64,000 nucleotides of DNA from Gammaproteobacteria bacterium (lineage in GTDB: Bacteria > Pseudomonadota > Gammaproteobacteria > Burkholderiales > Gallionellaceae): the NCBI GenBank assembly GCA_018814405.1, contig JAHIZO010000008.1, forward strand, positions 62,001-126,000, read 5' to 3'. A program made the position numbers and the translations under genes. Shown piece by piece: positions 19,457 through 26,978 of this stretch; the stretch's first letter is position 1; every line of letters begins with the position of its first letter. The notes under the pieces were generated by a model, which had not been told where the DNA came from, did no database searches, and worked only from the letters and a program-made list of their open reading frames with translations.

Positions 19457-20254
19457 ATGGATAAACACCGCCCCGCTCCCCCGCCCGTCATCGCACCCGC
19501 CACGCTTGCTTTGCTGCTCGGACTGCTGGCGCTGGTCGCTGCCAGTTTCTATTCTTTGAACATCAAATGGGGCGAACTATTCACCACCAGTGCCGTGCGT
19601 TCCAGCATGGAATTCCTGCAAGGTTTTGCGCCGCCTGAGATGGCCACCCCGTTCCTAATCCGTGTTGCAGAGGGCACATTGGAGACGCTGTCCATGTCGG
19701 CGCTCGGCACCGGCATCGCGTTCGTGATCGGTCTGGCTTTGGCGCTGCCTGCCAGTGGCAGGTTCGGCGCTGTCGCGCGTGGCATCGTGCGGCTGGTGCT
19801 CAATGTGCTGCGTTCTATCCCCGAGTTGGTGTGGGCGGTGATCCTGTTGATCGCAGCTGGACTGGGGCCGTTCGCGGGAACACTGGCCTTGGCGATACAC
19901 ACCAGCGGTGTGCTCGGCAGATTGTTCGCCGATGCGCTGGAGAATCTGCCGCCCGCCTGCGAGGACACGCTGCGCCTGAATGGTGCCGGTGCGCTGGGCG
20001 CGTTCTTCTATGCCGCGCTACCGCAGATCGCGCCGCAACTGATGTCGTACACCCTGTATCGCTGGGAGAACAACATCCGCGCCGCCGCCATCCTCGGTAT
20101 CGTCGGTGCGGGCGGTCTGGGACAGATGCTGAAATATCACCTCTCGCTGTTCCAGATGCAGCAGGCAGCCACCGTCATCATCGCGATGCTGTTGATGATC
20201 ACGGTGGTGGATGCGGTGAGTTTCTGGTTGCGACGCAGGCTGACTGGGAAATAG
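19457..20254 (+). CDS. PhnE-like ABC permease, second subunit
   Basis: A second PhnE-type permease of 265 residues, with the coupling loop around LRLNGAGALGAFFYAALP and YRWENNIRAAAILGIVGAGG. It resembles the upstream permease in overall plan, indicating a heteromeric transmembrane pair as in phnE1/phnE2 systems. I place the start at ATG 19457, one base after the upstream stop; the in-frame ATG at 19412 lies inside the preceding gene. No C-P lyase, phosphonatase or phosphite dehydrogenase gene is in the window. Confidence 0.87.
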   Translation: MDKHRPAPPPVIAPATLALLLGLLALVAASFYSLNIKWGELFTTSAVRSSMEFLQGFAPPEMATPFLIRVAEGTLETLSMSALGTGIAFVIGLALALPASGRFGAVARGIVRLVLNVLRSIPELVWAVILLIAAGLGPFAGTLALAIHTSGVLGRLFADALENLPPACEDTLRLNGAGALGAFFYAALPQIAPQLMSYTLYRWENNIRAAAILGIVGAGGLGQMLKYHLSLFQMQQAATVIIAMLLMITVVDAVSFWLRRRLTGK

Positions 20255-20257
20255 CGT

Positions 20258-20479
20258 TTACGCGATAAACCGCTGCAAGGCGTCAACATCGAACGGCCAG
20301 CCGAGTTCGCTGCCGTCATCCATTCTCTTCACTACCGGGATACGCGTGCCGTAGCTTTCCAGCAAGGCATCGTCATCCACGATGTCGATATGCTCCGCCT
20401 CAATACCAAGCTGTGCGAGCAAGGCTTCAGCTTGCTCGCACAGATGGCAGAACGTAGTGCTGTAGAGAACCAGCTTCAT
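20258..20479 (-). CDS. Glutaredoxin-like protein (CxxC)
   Basis: A 73-residue thioredoxin-fold protein with the redox motif CHLC at residues 11-14, the cis-Pro segment TRIPVVK and a C-terminal helix. It fits the small DUF836/glutaredoxin-like group that reduces disulfides; the partner is unknown. The start overlaps the stop of the flavin oxidoreductase gene by one base (TGATG), so it is the last gene of the pirin/YceI/OYE operon. It converges with the permease gene with 3 nt between. Confidence 0.85.
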   Translation of the reverse strand: MKLVLYSTTFCHLCEQAEALLAQLGIEAEHIDIVDDDALLESYGTRIPVVKRMDDGSELGWPFDVDALQRFIA

Positions 20480-21546
20480 CAGTAGTCGGTGTAACCCTTC
20501 TCACCCGGTGTGTAAAAAGTCGCCATGTCGGGCGGCGTCAGTTCCGCACCGTTTTGCAGCTTGCTCACCAAGTCCGGGTTGGAGATGAAGGGACGTCCGA
20601 AAGCGACCAGATCACCTTTCTGTGCATCGAGATCGGCATTGGCACGCGCGGCATCGTAACCACCGGAAAGGATGTATTTGCCTTTGAAGTTGGCGCGGAT
20701 CTTCTGCTTCAACTCTGGGCTGACTTCCGGTGCGCCCATCGAGCTGTGATCGACCACATGGATGTACGCCAGACCGATGGCATTCAGCTCTTCCACCAGA
20801 CGCAGATACAGCGCATCCATCTTGGCATCCGCTGCTGTGCCGTTGAACGCACCATAGGGCGAGATACGCATGCCGATGCGCTCGGCACCGATGGCAACAG
20901 CACTCGCCTTGGCGACTGCCACCGCGAAACGGATACGGTTCTCCACGCTGCCACCCCACTGATCGGTGCGCTGGTTGGTGGCGGTGTTGAGGAACTGGTC
21001 GATCAGGTAGCCGTTGGCGGCATGTAACTCGACGCCGTCGAAACCTGCGGCGATAGCGTTCTTACATGCTTGTGCATATTCGGCGATGGCGGTGGCGATA
21101 TCTTCCTCCGTCATCTCAGTCGGTGCAGGATACGGTTGCATACCGTCGCTATCCGTCCACATGTCACCTGCCAAAGCCAAAGCTGACGGCGCGACGATAT
21201 TTGTTCCATCTTGCATATTGGCAGGATGACTCACGCGACCGGTGTGCATCAGTTGAATGAACATCTTTCCACCTTTGGCATGCACGGCATCGTTCACTTT
21301 CTTCCATCCCTGAACCTGCTCATCCGAAAACATACCCGGGATACGCGCATAACCCAGACCATTTGCTGAGGGCGATGTACCTTCGGTGATGATCAGTCCG
21401 GCATCCGCACGCATCGCGTAATACTTTTCCATCAGTTCGCCCGGCACATTGCCGGTGGCACGCGAGCGTGTCATCGGCGCCATCACGATGCGGTTCTTCA
21501 GTTGCAGTTTGCCGAGCGTAGTCGGGGTGAATAATGTTTGTGTCAT
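20479..21546 (-). CDS. Old Yellow Enzyme family NADH:flavin oxidoreductase / alkene reductase
   Basis: FMN-dependent TIM-barrel enzyme reducing activated C=C bonds and, in relatives such as NemA, nitro compounds, maleimides and quinone-like electrophiles. It shows the N-terminal LKNRIVMAPMTRSRA segment, the substrate-binding His and Asn in HAANGYLIDQFL and the FMN phosphate-binding FGRPFISNPDL near the C-terminus. Length 355 is normal. Its neighbours (pirin, YceI, glutaredoxin-like) suggest an electrophile or redox stress role. Confidence 0.93.
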   Translation of the reverse strand: MTQTLFTPTTLGKLQLKNRIVMAPMTRSRATGNVPGELMEKYYAMRADAGLIITEGTSPSANGLGYARIPGMFSDEQVQGWKKVNDAVHAKGGKMFIQLMHTGRVSHPANMQDGTNIVAPSALALAGDMWTDSDGMQPYPAPTEMTEEDIATAIAEYAQACKNAIAAGFDGVELHAANGYLIDQFLNTATNQRTDQWGGSVENRIRFAVAVAKASAVAIGAERIGMRISPYGAFNGTAADAKMDALYLRLVEELNAIGLAYIHVVDHSSMGAPEVSPELKQKIRANFKGKYILSGGYDAARANADLDAQKGDLVAFGRPFISNPDLVSKLQNGAELTPPDMATFYTPGEKGYTDY

Positions 21547-21574
21547 GTCGTTTCCTTTATTACTGATTTACTTT

Positions 21575-21596
21575 CCGCGGGCCATGCGACCCGCGG
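21575..21596 (-). other. GC-rich intercistronic hairpin
   Basis: A perfect 7-bp stem CCGCGGG/CCCGCGG with an 8-nt loop lies between the yceI-like gene and the flavin oxidoreductase gene, both read on the minus strand. It lacks a U-tract, so it more likely tunes mRNA stability or causes partial termination within the operon than ends transcription. Confidence 0.45.
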
Positions 21597-21604
21597 CTTG
21601 TTCA

Positions 21605-22171
21605 TTATTGCTTGATAGCTTCCACCGGGATGGTCAGTGTCACTTCGTCACCGACATAAGGCACATGCTTGGACATATCGAAATCGGAACGCTTCACCAT
21701 GGCAGTGGCCGTCGCACCACAGGCTTCTTTCTTTACCATCGGATGTGGCATGCACTTGAAGGAATTGATAGTGAGCGTGACCGGCTTGCTGATGTCCTTG
21801 ATCGTCAGCTCGCCTGCTACAGACACCGGCTGGTCACCCTTGAAATTAACCTTGCTGGATTTGAAGGTGATAGTGGGGAACATCTCGGTGTCGAAGAAAT
21901 CGGCGGCCTGGATATGCTCGTTGAAGATCGGCACGCCGGTGTTGACTGACTTGGCGTCTATGGTCACGTCGACAGAGCCTGTCTTTTTCGCACGATCCAG
22001 CGTGATCGTGCCGGAAGTCTTGTCGAAGCGGCTAAGCTGAATGGAATAGCCGAAGTGGCTGTATTCGAAACGCGGCAGCGTATGGTTGGGTTCGATCGTG
22101 TAGGTCTCGGGTGCAGCATAGGCTGCGGCTGCGAACAATGCGGCGATCAATGTAGTCAGGGTGCGCTTCAT
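21605..22171 (-). CDS. YceI family periplasmic protein (first of two)
   Basis: YceI proteins are lipocalin-like barrels that bind isoprenoid or other amphiphilic molecules and are induced by base or osmotic stress in E. coli. A signal peptide ends at about residue 19 (AYA). The mature protein starts YTIEPNHT, with the family segments SHFGYS, FDKTSGTI and FFDTEMFPTI. It has two Cys in the C-terminal third that could form a disulfide. It is 26 nt downstream of a second YceI gene. Confidence 0.92.
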   Translation of the reverse strand: MKRTLTTLIAALFAAAAYAAPETYTIEPNHTLPRFEYSHFGYSIQLSRFDKTSGTITLDRAKKTGSVDVTIDAKSVNTGVPIFNEHIQAADFFDTEMFPTITFKSSKVNFKGDQPVSVAGELTIKDISKPVTLTINSFKCMPHPMVKKEACGATATAMVKRSDFDMSKHVPYVGDEVTLTIPVEAIKQ

Positions 22172-22197
22172 GGTGTTCTCCTTTGCGTGGGTGGGGA

Positions 22198-22782
22198 TTA
22201 CTTCTTGTTGGGTGCTGCGGTGACAACAAAATGGAACTTGATCTGTATTTCATCAGCGACTGTGCCGACATCCGACCACGCACCTTCACCTATCGCGTAG
22301 TCGAGACGTTTGATGTTCAACACGCCGTCGAATTGACCGCGCGCGCCGGCACTGCTGAAAGTGACCGGCACAACGACATCCCGCGTCGTGCCTTTGATGC
22401 TGAGTTTGCCGCTGGCTTCATAACGGTTGCCACCCAGCGACTTCATTCCGGTTGAAACGAAACTGGCAGTCGGAAAGGTTTGCGCATTGAACCACTGCTT
22501 GCCGACCACTTCTTCGTTCGCTTCATCCACACCGGTATCGATGCTGGCGATGTCGATGTCGATCTTGGCTTGTGCAGTTTTCAGCTTGGCCGGATCGAAA
22601 GCGAGCTGCGCAGTGAATCTGTTGAACTTGCCTTCCATCGTCACCCCCATCTGGGTGTAGCCGAACATCACCGTGCTTTCCTTGCTCAGCACTTCGCGGA
22701 ATTCCACCGCGTGGGAAACCGTGGCGGACAGCAACGCGAATGCCAACACCGATTTCGTTACCCATAGCGAACGCGCATTCAT
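22198..22782 (-). CDS. YceI family periplasmic protein (second of two)
   Basis: A diverged YceI paralogue of 194 residues with an N-terminal signal sequence (cleavage near SHA, residue 25) and the YceI barrel segments FGYTQMGVTMEGKF, KQWFNAQTFPTASF and LSIKGTTRDVVVPV. It differs strongly from its neighbour, so the pair does not look like a recent duplication. It overlaps the pirin gene by 4 nt. Related proteins often sit with cytochrome b561, which is absent here. Confidence 0.9.
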   Translation of the reverse strand: MNARSLWVTKSVLAFALLSATVSHAVEFREVLSKESTVMFGYTQMGVTMEGKFNRFTAQLAFDPAKLKTAQAKIDIDIASIDTGVDEANEEVVGKQWFNAQTFPTASFVSTGMKSLGGNRYEASGKLSIKGTTRDVVVPVTFSSAGARGQFDGVLNIKRLDYAIGEGAWSDVGTVADEIQIKFHFVVTAAPNKK

Positions 22783-23645
22783 GCCAGCCTCCCGTTACGG
22801 TAATCGTCCAGCGCCTGATGGATCTCTTCCTGCGTGTTCATCACAAAGGGGCCGTATTGCACGATGGGTTCGTTGAGCGGTTTACCTGCCACTAGGATCA
22901 GCTGTGCATCTTCTGATGCAAAGATCGTCACGCCATCCACATCTGCTGCGTTGCTCAAAATACCCATGCGCTGTGATTCCACCGATGCATCGCCCACCTT
23001 CACGGCACCGCGATAGACATAGATAAATGCATTGTGCGTGGCAGGCAGCACAGTGGAAAGCTGCGTTCCGGCAGGCAGGTGGATGTCCAGATAAACAGGC
23101 TCGGTGACTTCACGCGTCATCGCCCCCGCTACACCATTGCTTTCACCGGCGAGCACTCGCACGGTCACACCTTCTGCTGTGGTGTATTGCGGAATCTCTG
23201 CCGAAGAAAAATCCTTGTACCAAGGCGCAGCCATCTTGTTGCTGGCAGGCAGATTGAGCCAAAGCTGGAAGCCTTCCATCAGTCCGTCTTCCTGCTCCGG
23301 CATCTCGGAATGGATGGCACCACGCCCGGCGGTCATCCACTGCATGCCGCCGTTCTCCAGCAGGCCTTCGTGCCCGGCGCTGTCGCGATGGCGCATGCGA
23401 CCGGACAGCATATAGGTGATGGTCTCGAAGCCGCGATGCGGATGATCGGGGAAACCGGCAATGTATTCGTCGGGATCATTGCTACCGAACGCATCCAGCA
23501 TCAGAAACGGATCAAGACGACGCTGCAGCTTGCCTGTCAGCACGCGCGTCAGGCTGACGCCCGCGCCATCCGATGTCGCCACGCCCTGCACAAGGCGTTC
23601 GATACTGCGCGATTGCTTGAGTGTTGCTTGGGTCGCCGTGTTCAT
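22779..23645 (-). CDS. Pirin family bicupin
   Basis: Two-domain cupin of 288 residues. The N-terminal cupin keeps the metal ligands in HPHRGFET and the downstream HSE (in GRGAIHSEMP). Some pirins have quercetinase activity and some modulate regulators or enzymes, so the exact role is open. The gene is first in the operon and divergent from the LysR regulator; an AAGGAAG ribosome binding site overlaps a TTAGT-TG-ACTAA inverted repeat just upstream of its start. Confidence 0.92.
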   Translation of the reverse strand: MNTATQATLKQSRSIERLVQGVATSDGAGVSLTRVLTGKLQRRLDPFLMLDAFGSNDPDEYIAGFPDHPHRGFETITYMLSGRMRHRDSAGHEGLLENGGMQWMTAGRGAIHSEMPEQEDGLMEGFQLWLNLPASNKMAAPWYKDFSSAEIPQYTTAEGVTVRVLAGESNGVAGAMTREVTEPVYLDIHLPAGTQLSTVLPATHNAFIYVYRGAVKVGDASVESQRMGILSNAADVDGVTIFASEDAQLILVAGKPLNEPIVQYGPFVMNTQEEIHQALDDYRNGRLA

Positions 23646-23654
23646 GGCACTTCC

Positions 23655-23714
23655 TTAGTTGACTAAAGTGCTAGCATATTAGGCGTTCCAAATTAATTGA
23701 TAAAGCCAATCAAT
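23655..23714. promoter_or_regulatory. Divergent regulatory region with LysR-type inverted repeat
   Basis: Two palindromes lie between the pirin and lysR starts. ATTGAT-N7-ATCAAT at 23696-23714 has the form of a LysR-type operator and sits 20 nt before the regulator start. TTAGT-TG-ACTAA at 23655-23666 lies immediately upstream of pirin. Neither is experimentally known here; position and symmetry are the evidence. Confidence 0.55.
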
Positions 23715-23734
23715 CGAGATAGACTATCCCATAA

Positions 23735-24640
23735 ATGGAACAAATTAATATCTCTGCCGATGACATGATCCTGTTCGCAACCATCGCTGAACAGGCCAGT
23801 CTGGTACGTGCCGCCGAGCAACTCGGCATGCCCAAAGCCACCGTTTCACGCCGATTGGGCAATCTGGAAGAAGCACTGGGACAGAAGTTATTGATCCGCA
23901 CCACGCGCCGCCTGTCGCTGACTGAATTCGGCCAGGCATTCCTGGATCACTGTCGCCGCGTTACAGAGGAAGTCGTCACCGCGCAGGATTTCGTACGCAG
24001 TCGTGATGTTCAACCGAGAGGCAGACTGCGTGTCTCCATGCCGGAGGATTATGCGAGACGCGCACTATCCCGCGCACTGGCGACTTTCATCGAGGCCTAT
24101 CCCGAGATCGAACTGGAACTTGATTTAAGTTCTCGCTTGGTCGATCTGATCGGAGAACGTTTCGACCTCGCCATCCGCATGGGTGAACTCGCGAACGATT
24201 CCACGCTGGTCGCGCGCAAACTGGACGAACAACACCTCGGCCTCTATGCCAGCCCCATCTATCTGGCACTGCACCCTGCCCCACAACATCCAAACGAACT
24301 GATACACCACACTTCGCTTCGATTGGGTGCAGACAACGGCCAGCCGCAACCCTGGCGCTTGCTGCGCGGCAAAGGGATATGGGAAGGCATACCGCCCGGA
24401 CGCATGACACTCAATTCCATGAGCGTCATCCAACGGCTGGTAATGGACGGAGCAGGCATCAGCATGCTGCCCGCACCTTTTGCAGAAGAAGATGTAAAGA
24501 ACAAAAGACTAGTTCGAGTACTACCCGACTGGTGCTTCCCATCGGTCACCGTCTGGGCCGTGATGCCGATGCGACGCTTTCTGCCCAGCAAGACGCGTGC
24601 ATTTTTAGATCATCTGGAGAACGCATTGAAACTTGCATGA
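23735..24640 (+). CDS. LysR family transcriptional regulator
   Basis: The N-terminal winged helix-turn-helix occupies about residues 5-65 (SLVRAAEQLGMPKATVSRRL) and a periplasmic-binding-fold effector domain makes up the rest; total 301 residues. By position it most likely controls the divergent pirin-YceI-YceI-OYE-glutaredoxin operon. The effector is unknown. I see no strong ribosome binding site at ATG 23735. It ends at a strong bidirectional terminator. Confidence 0.93.
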   Translation: MEQINISADDMILFATIAEQASLVRAAEQLGMPKATVSRRLGNLEEALGQKLLIRTTRRLSLTEFGQAFLDHCRRVTEEVVTAQDFVRSRDVQPRGRLRVSMPEDYARRALSRALATFIEAYPEIELELDLSSRLVDLIGERFDLAIRMGELANDSTLVARKLDEQHLGLYASPIYLALHPAPQHPNELIHHTSLRLGADNGQPQPWRLLRGKGIWEGIPPGRMTLNSMSVIQRLVMDGAGISMLPAPFAEEDVKNKRLVRVLPDWCFPSVTVWAVMPMRRFLPSKTRAFLDHLENALKLA

Positions 24641-24660
24641 ACTGATGCGCACACAAACAA

Positions 24661-24690
24661 AAAGCCTCGCATTTCTGCGAGGCTTTTTTT
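24661..24690 (+). terminator. Bidirectional intrinsic terminator
   Basis: GCCTCGC (24664-24670) and GCGAGGC (24677-24683) form a 7-bp stem with a 6-nt loop, with A residues before and seven T residues after. It ends lysR on the plus strand. Read on the minus strand it also has a T-run and would end the rpoD-tRNA transcript. Confidence 0.9.
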
Positions 24691-24692
24691 AT

Positions 24693-24769
24693 TGGTGGGC
24701 CCTCGCGGACTTGAACCGCGGACCAAAGGATTATGAGTCCTCTGCTCTAACCAACTGAGCTAAGGGCCC
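24693..24769 (-). tRNA. ileX: tRNA-Ile2 (anticodon CAT, lysidine-modified)
   Basis: A 77-nt cloverleaf with acceptor GGGCCC/GGGCCC, D-arm TTAGCTCAGTTGGTTAGAG, anticodon CAT (plus complement 24733-24735), T-arm around GGTTCAAGTCC and encoded CCA. CAT tRNAs may be Met or Ile2; the body matches the known bacterial Ile2 type that TilS converts to read AUA, rather than elongator or initiator Met. It begins 7 nt after the rpoD stop, on the same strand. Confidence 0.93.
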
Positions 24770-24776
24770 GTGACAC

Positions 24777-26825
24777 TTAACTTTCGCCGTCGAGGAAGCT
24801 CTTCAGTTTCTCGGAACGGGAAGGATGGCGCAGCTTACGCAGGGCCTTGGCTTCGATTTGACGGATACGTTCACGCGTGACGTCGAATTGCTTGCCGACT
24901 TCTTCCAGCGTGTGGTCGGTGTTCATCTCTATACCGAAACGCATGCGCAGCACTTTTGCTTCACGTTGCGTCAGGCTGTCGAGGATGTCCTTGGTGACAT
25001 TGCGCAGACTGTCGAACACGGCCGCATCGATCGGTGCCAATGAGTTGGCATCTTCGATGAAGTCGCCCAAGTGCGAGTCGTCGTCGTCGCCCACAGGTGT
25101 TTCCATGGAGATAGGCTCTTTGGCGATCTTGAGGATCTTGCGGATCTTGTCTTCCGGCATCTCCATCTTGATGGCCAGCGTGGCGGCATCGGCTTCGATA
25201 CCCGTCTCTTGCATGATCTGGCGCGAGATACGGTTCATCTTGTTGATGGTCTCGATCATGTGCACCGGAATACGGATGGTGCGTGCTTGGTCGGCGATGG
25301 AACGTGTGATGGCCTGACGGATCCACCATGTCGCATAGGTCGAGAATTTGTACCCGCGACGGTATTCAAACTTATCCACGGCCTTCATCAAACCGATGTT
25401 GCCTTCCTGAATCAAGTCGAGGAATTGCAGACCGCGGTTGGTGTATTTCTTGGCGATGGAGATGACCAGACGCAGGTTAGCCTCGATCATGTCGCGCTTG
25501 GCGCGACGTGCTTTGGCTTCGCCGTTGGTCATCTGGCGGTTGATCTCTTTCAGGTCGACGATGGGTATACCCACGCGTTGCTGCAGCGCGATCATCTGCT
25601 TCTGCTGATCGACGATAGCGGCTTCATGACGTGACAGCGCTTCGCTGTATGGTTTCTTGGCAGCGATCTCGCGATGCACCCATTCTAGGTCAAGCTCGTT
25701 AGACGGGAAGGACTTGATGAAGTGCGGACGCGGCATGTGAGATTTTGTGACACATAGCGCTTGGATCGCACGTTCGCTGGTGCGCACATCTTCCACCATC
25801 TTGCGCATGGTGTCGCACAAGGCATCCACTTGCTTGGCAGAAAAGCGGAACTCCATCAACTCGTCGGAGATCTGGCTTTGCAGCTTGTCGTATTGCTTGC
25901 TGCGATAGCCGTATTTCTCGTACGCCTTGCCCATCTTGGTGAACAACTCGCTAATCACTGCAAAGCGCGTCAGCGCGTCAACGCGCATTTTCGCAAGATT
26001 GGCCGCTACTACTGCGGCGGCGGCAGCAGCTTGCGCTTCTTCATCTTCTTCCTCGTCGTTATCGGAGTCGTCATCGTTATCAGAATCAGAATCGTCGCTT
26101 GAGTCGCTGGAGTTGTCGTTGTCGTCGTCTTTACCGATCTTGGCTTCATCTTCACCGTCAACGAAACCGTCGATCAACTCTTCGACACGCATTTCCTCAT
26201 TGGCGATCTTTTGCGCCAGCAGCAGGATCTCTGCGATAGTCGCAGGGCAAGCAGAGATGGCCATGATCATGTGCTTCAGGCCATCTTCGATACGCTTGGC
26301 GATCTCTATCTCGTCTTGACGAGTGAGCAGATTGACGACACCCATCTCGCGCATATACATACGCACGGGGTCGGTGGTACGGCCGAATTCGGAATCTACA
26401 GTGGAGATAGCTGCTTCAGCTTCAGCCGCCGCATCTTCATCCGCAACAGGTGGTGCAACTTCGTTCATCACCATCGACTCGCTATCCGGTGCGACGTCGC
26501 ACACGGAGATACCCATGTCGTTGATCATGCTGACCACGCCTTCGACCTGCTCGACTTCGAGCATGTCAGGCAAATGGTCGTTGATCTCGGCGAAGGTCAG
26601 ATAGCCACGTTCCTTGCCGAGCAGGATCAGCGCTTTGAGACGCGTGCGACGCTCTTCGATGTCTTGTGAGTTATCACTCTGCTTGCCGGTAGCCTCTACT
26701 GCCTTGGCTTTTGTGCTGGTAGTTTTGCTGGCGGTTTTTGCCGCAGCACTCTCTGCCGCACGCTTGGCTGCTGCTGTAGGTTTTTTCGCCGGAGTGGTGG
26801 TTTTCTTTTTTTGCTGAGTCGCCAT
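24777..26825 (-). CDS. rpoD: RpoD, primary sigma factor (sigma-70)
   Basis: Directs RNA polymerase to housekeeping promoters. Region 1.2 ([11 protein letters not shown], about residue 152), regions 2.1-2.4 ([30 protein letters not shown]), region 3 and region 4.2 ([17 protein letters not shown]) are all intact. The first 45 residues are a Lys/Ala/Thr-rich tail, and the non-conserved region carries an acidic Asp/Ser/Glu run at about residues 233-263 followed by poly-Ala. Last protein gene of the macromolecular synthesis operon, with its own candidate promoter. Confidence 0.98.
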   Translation of the reverse strand: MATQQKKKTTTPAKKPTAAAKRAAESAAAKTASKTTSTKAKAVEATGKQSDNSQDIEERRTRLKALILLGKERGYLTFAEINDHLPDMLEVEQVEGVVSMINDMGISVCDVAPDSESMVMNEVAPPVADEDAAAEAEAAISTVDSEFGRTTDPVRMYMREMGVVNLLTRQDEIEIAKRIEDGLKHMIMAISACPATIAEILLLAQKIANEEMRVEELIDGFVDGEDEAKIGKDDDNDNSSDSSDDSDSDNDDDSDNDEEEDEEAQAAAAAAVVAANLAKMRVDALTRFAVISELFTKMGKAYEKYGYRSKQYDKLQSQISDELMEFRFSAKQVDALCDTMRKMVEDVRTSERAIQALCVTKSHMPRPHFIKSFPSNELDLEWVHREIAAKKPYSEALSRHEAAIVDQQKQMIALQQRVGIPIVDLKEINRQMTNGEAKARRAKRDMIEANLRLVISIAKKYTNRGLQFLDLIQEGNIGLMKAVDKFEYRRGYKFSTYATWWIRQAITRSIADQARTIRIPVHMIETINKMNRISRQIMQETGIEADAATLAIKMEMPEDKIRKILKIAKEPISMETPVGDDDDSHLGDFIEDANSLAPIDAAVFDSLRNVTKDILDSLTQREAKVLRMRFGIEMNTDHTLEEVGKQFDVTRERIRQIEAKALRKLRHPSRSEKLKSFLDGES

Positions 26826-26889
26826 GCTCGGTTCCCAGAATTAAATTGATTAGCGGACGGCCGGGTTGGCGACCGTCAAAAGGGCGCGG

Positions 26890-26898
26890 ATTATAGCA
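26890..26898 (-). promoter_or_regulatory. Extended -10 promoter ahead of rpoD
   Basis: TGC-TATAAT (plus complement 26890-26898) is a consensus -10 with the extended TGn element, about 65 nt upstream of the rpoD start and pointing into it. No good -35 is present, as is common for extended -10 promoters. A GACGG/CCGTC-based hairpin (26856-26877) lies in the resulting leader. This allows rpoD expression separate from dnaG. Confidence 0.55.
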
Positions 26899-26978
26899 GA
26901 TTTATTCAACTTTTCCGAAGGTTAGCTTCAAACAGCGCCAATATGACCGGATGCAATTACCGTGCCTACCTTGTGTTT

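Noticed and set aside
24693-24769. Annotation of the CAT-anticodon tRNA as elongator or initiator Met
   Set aside because: The acceptor, D-arm and T-arm bases match the bacterial Ile2 type rather than either Met tRNA.
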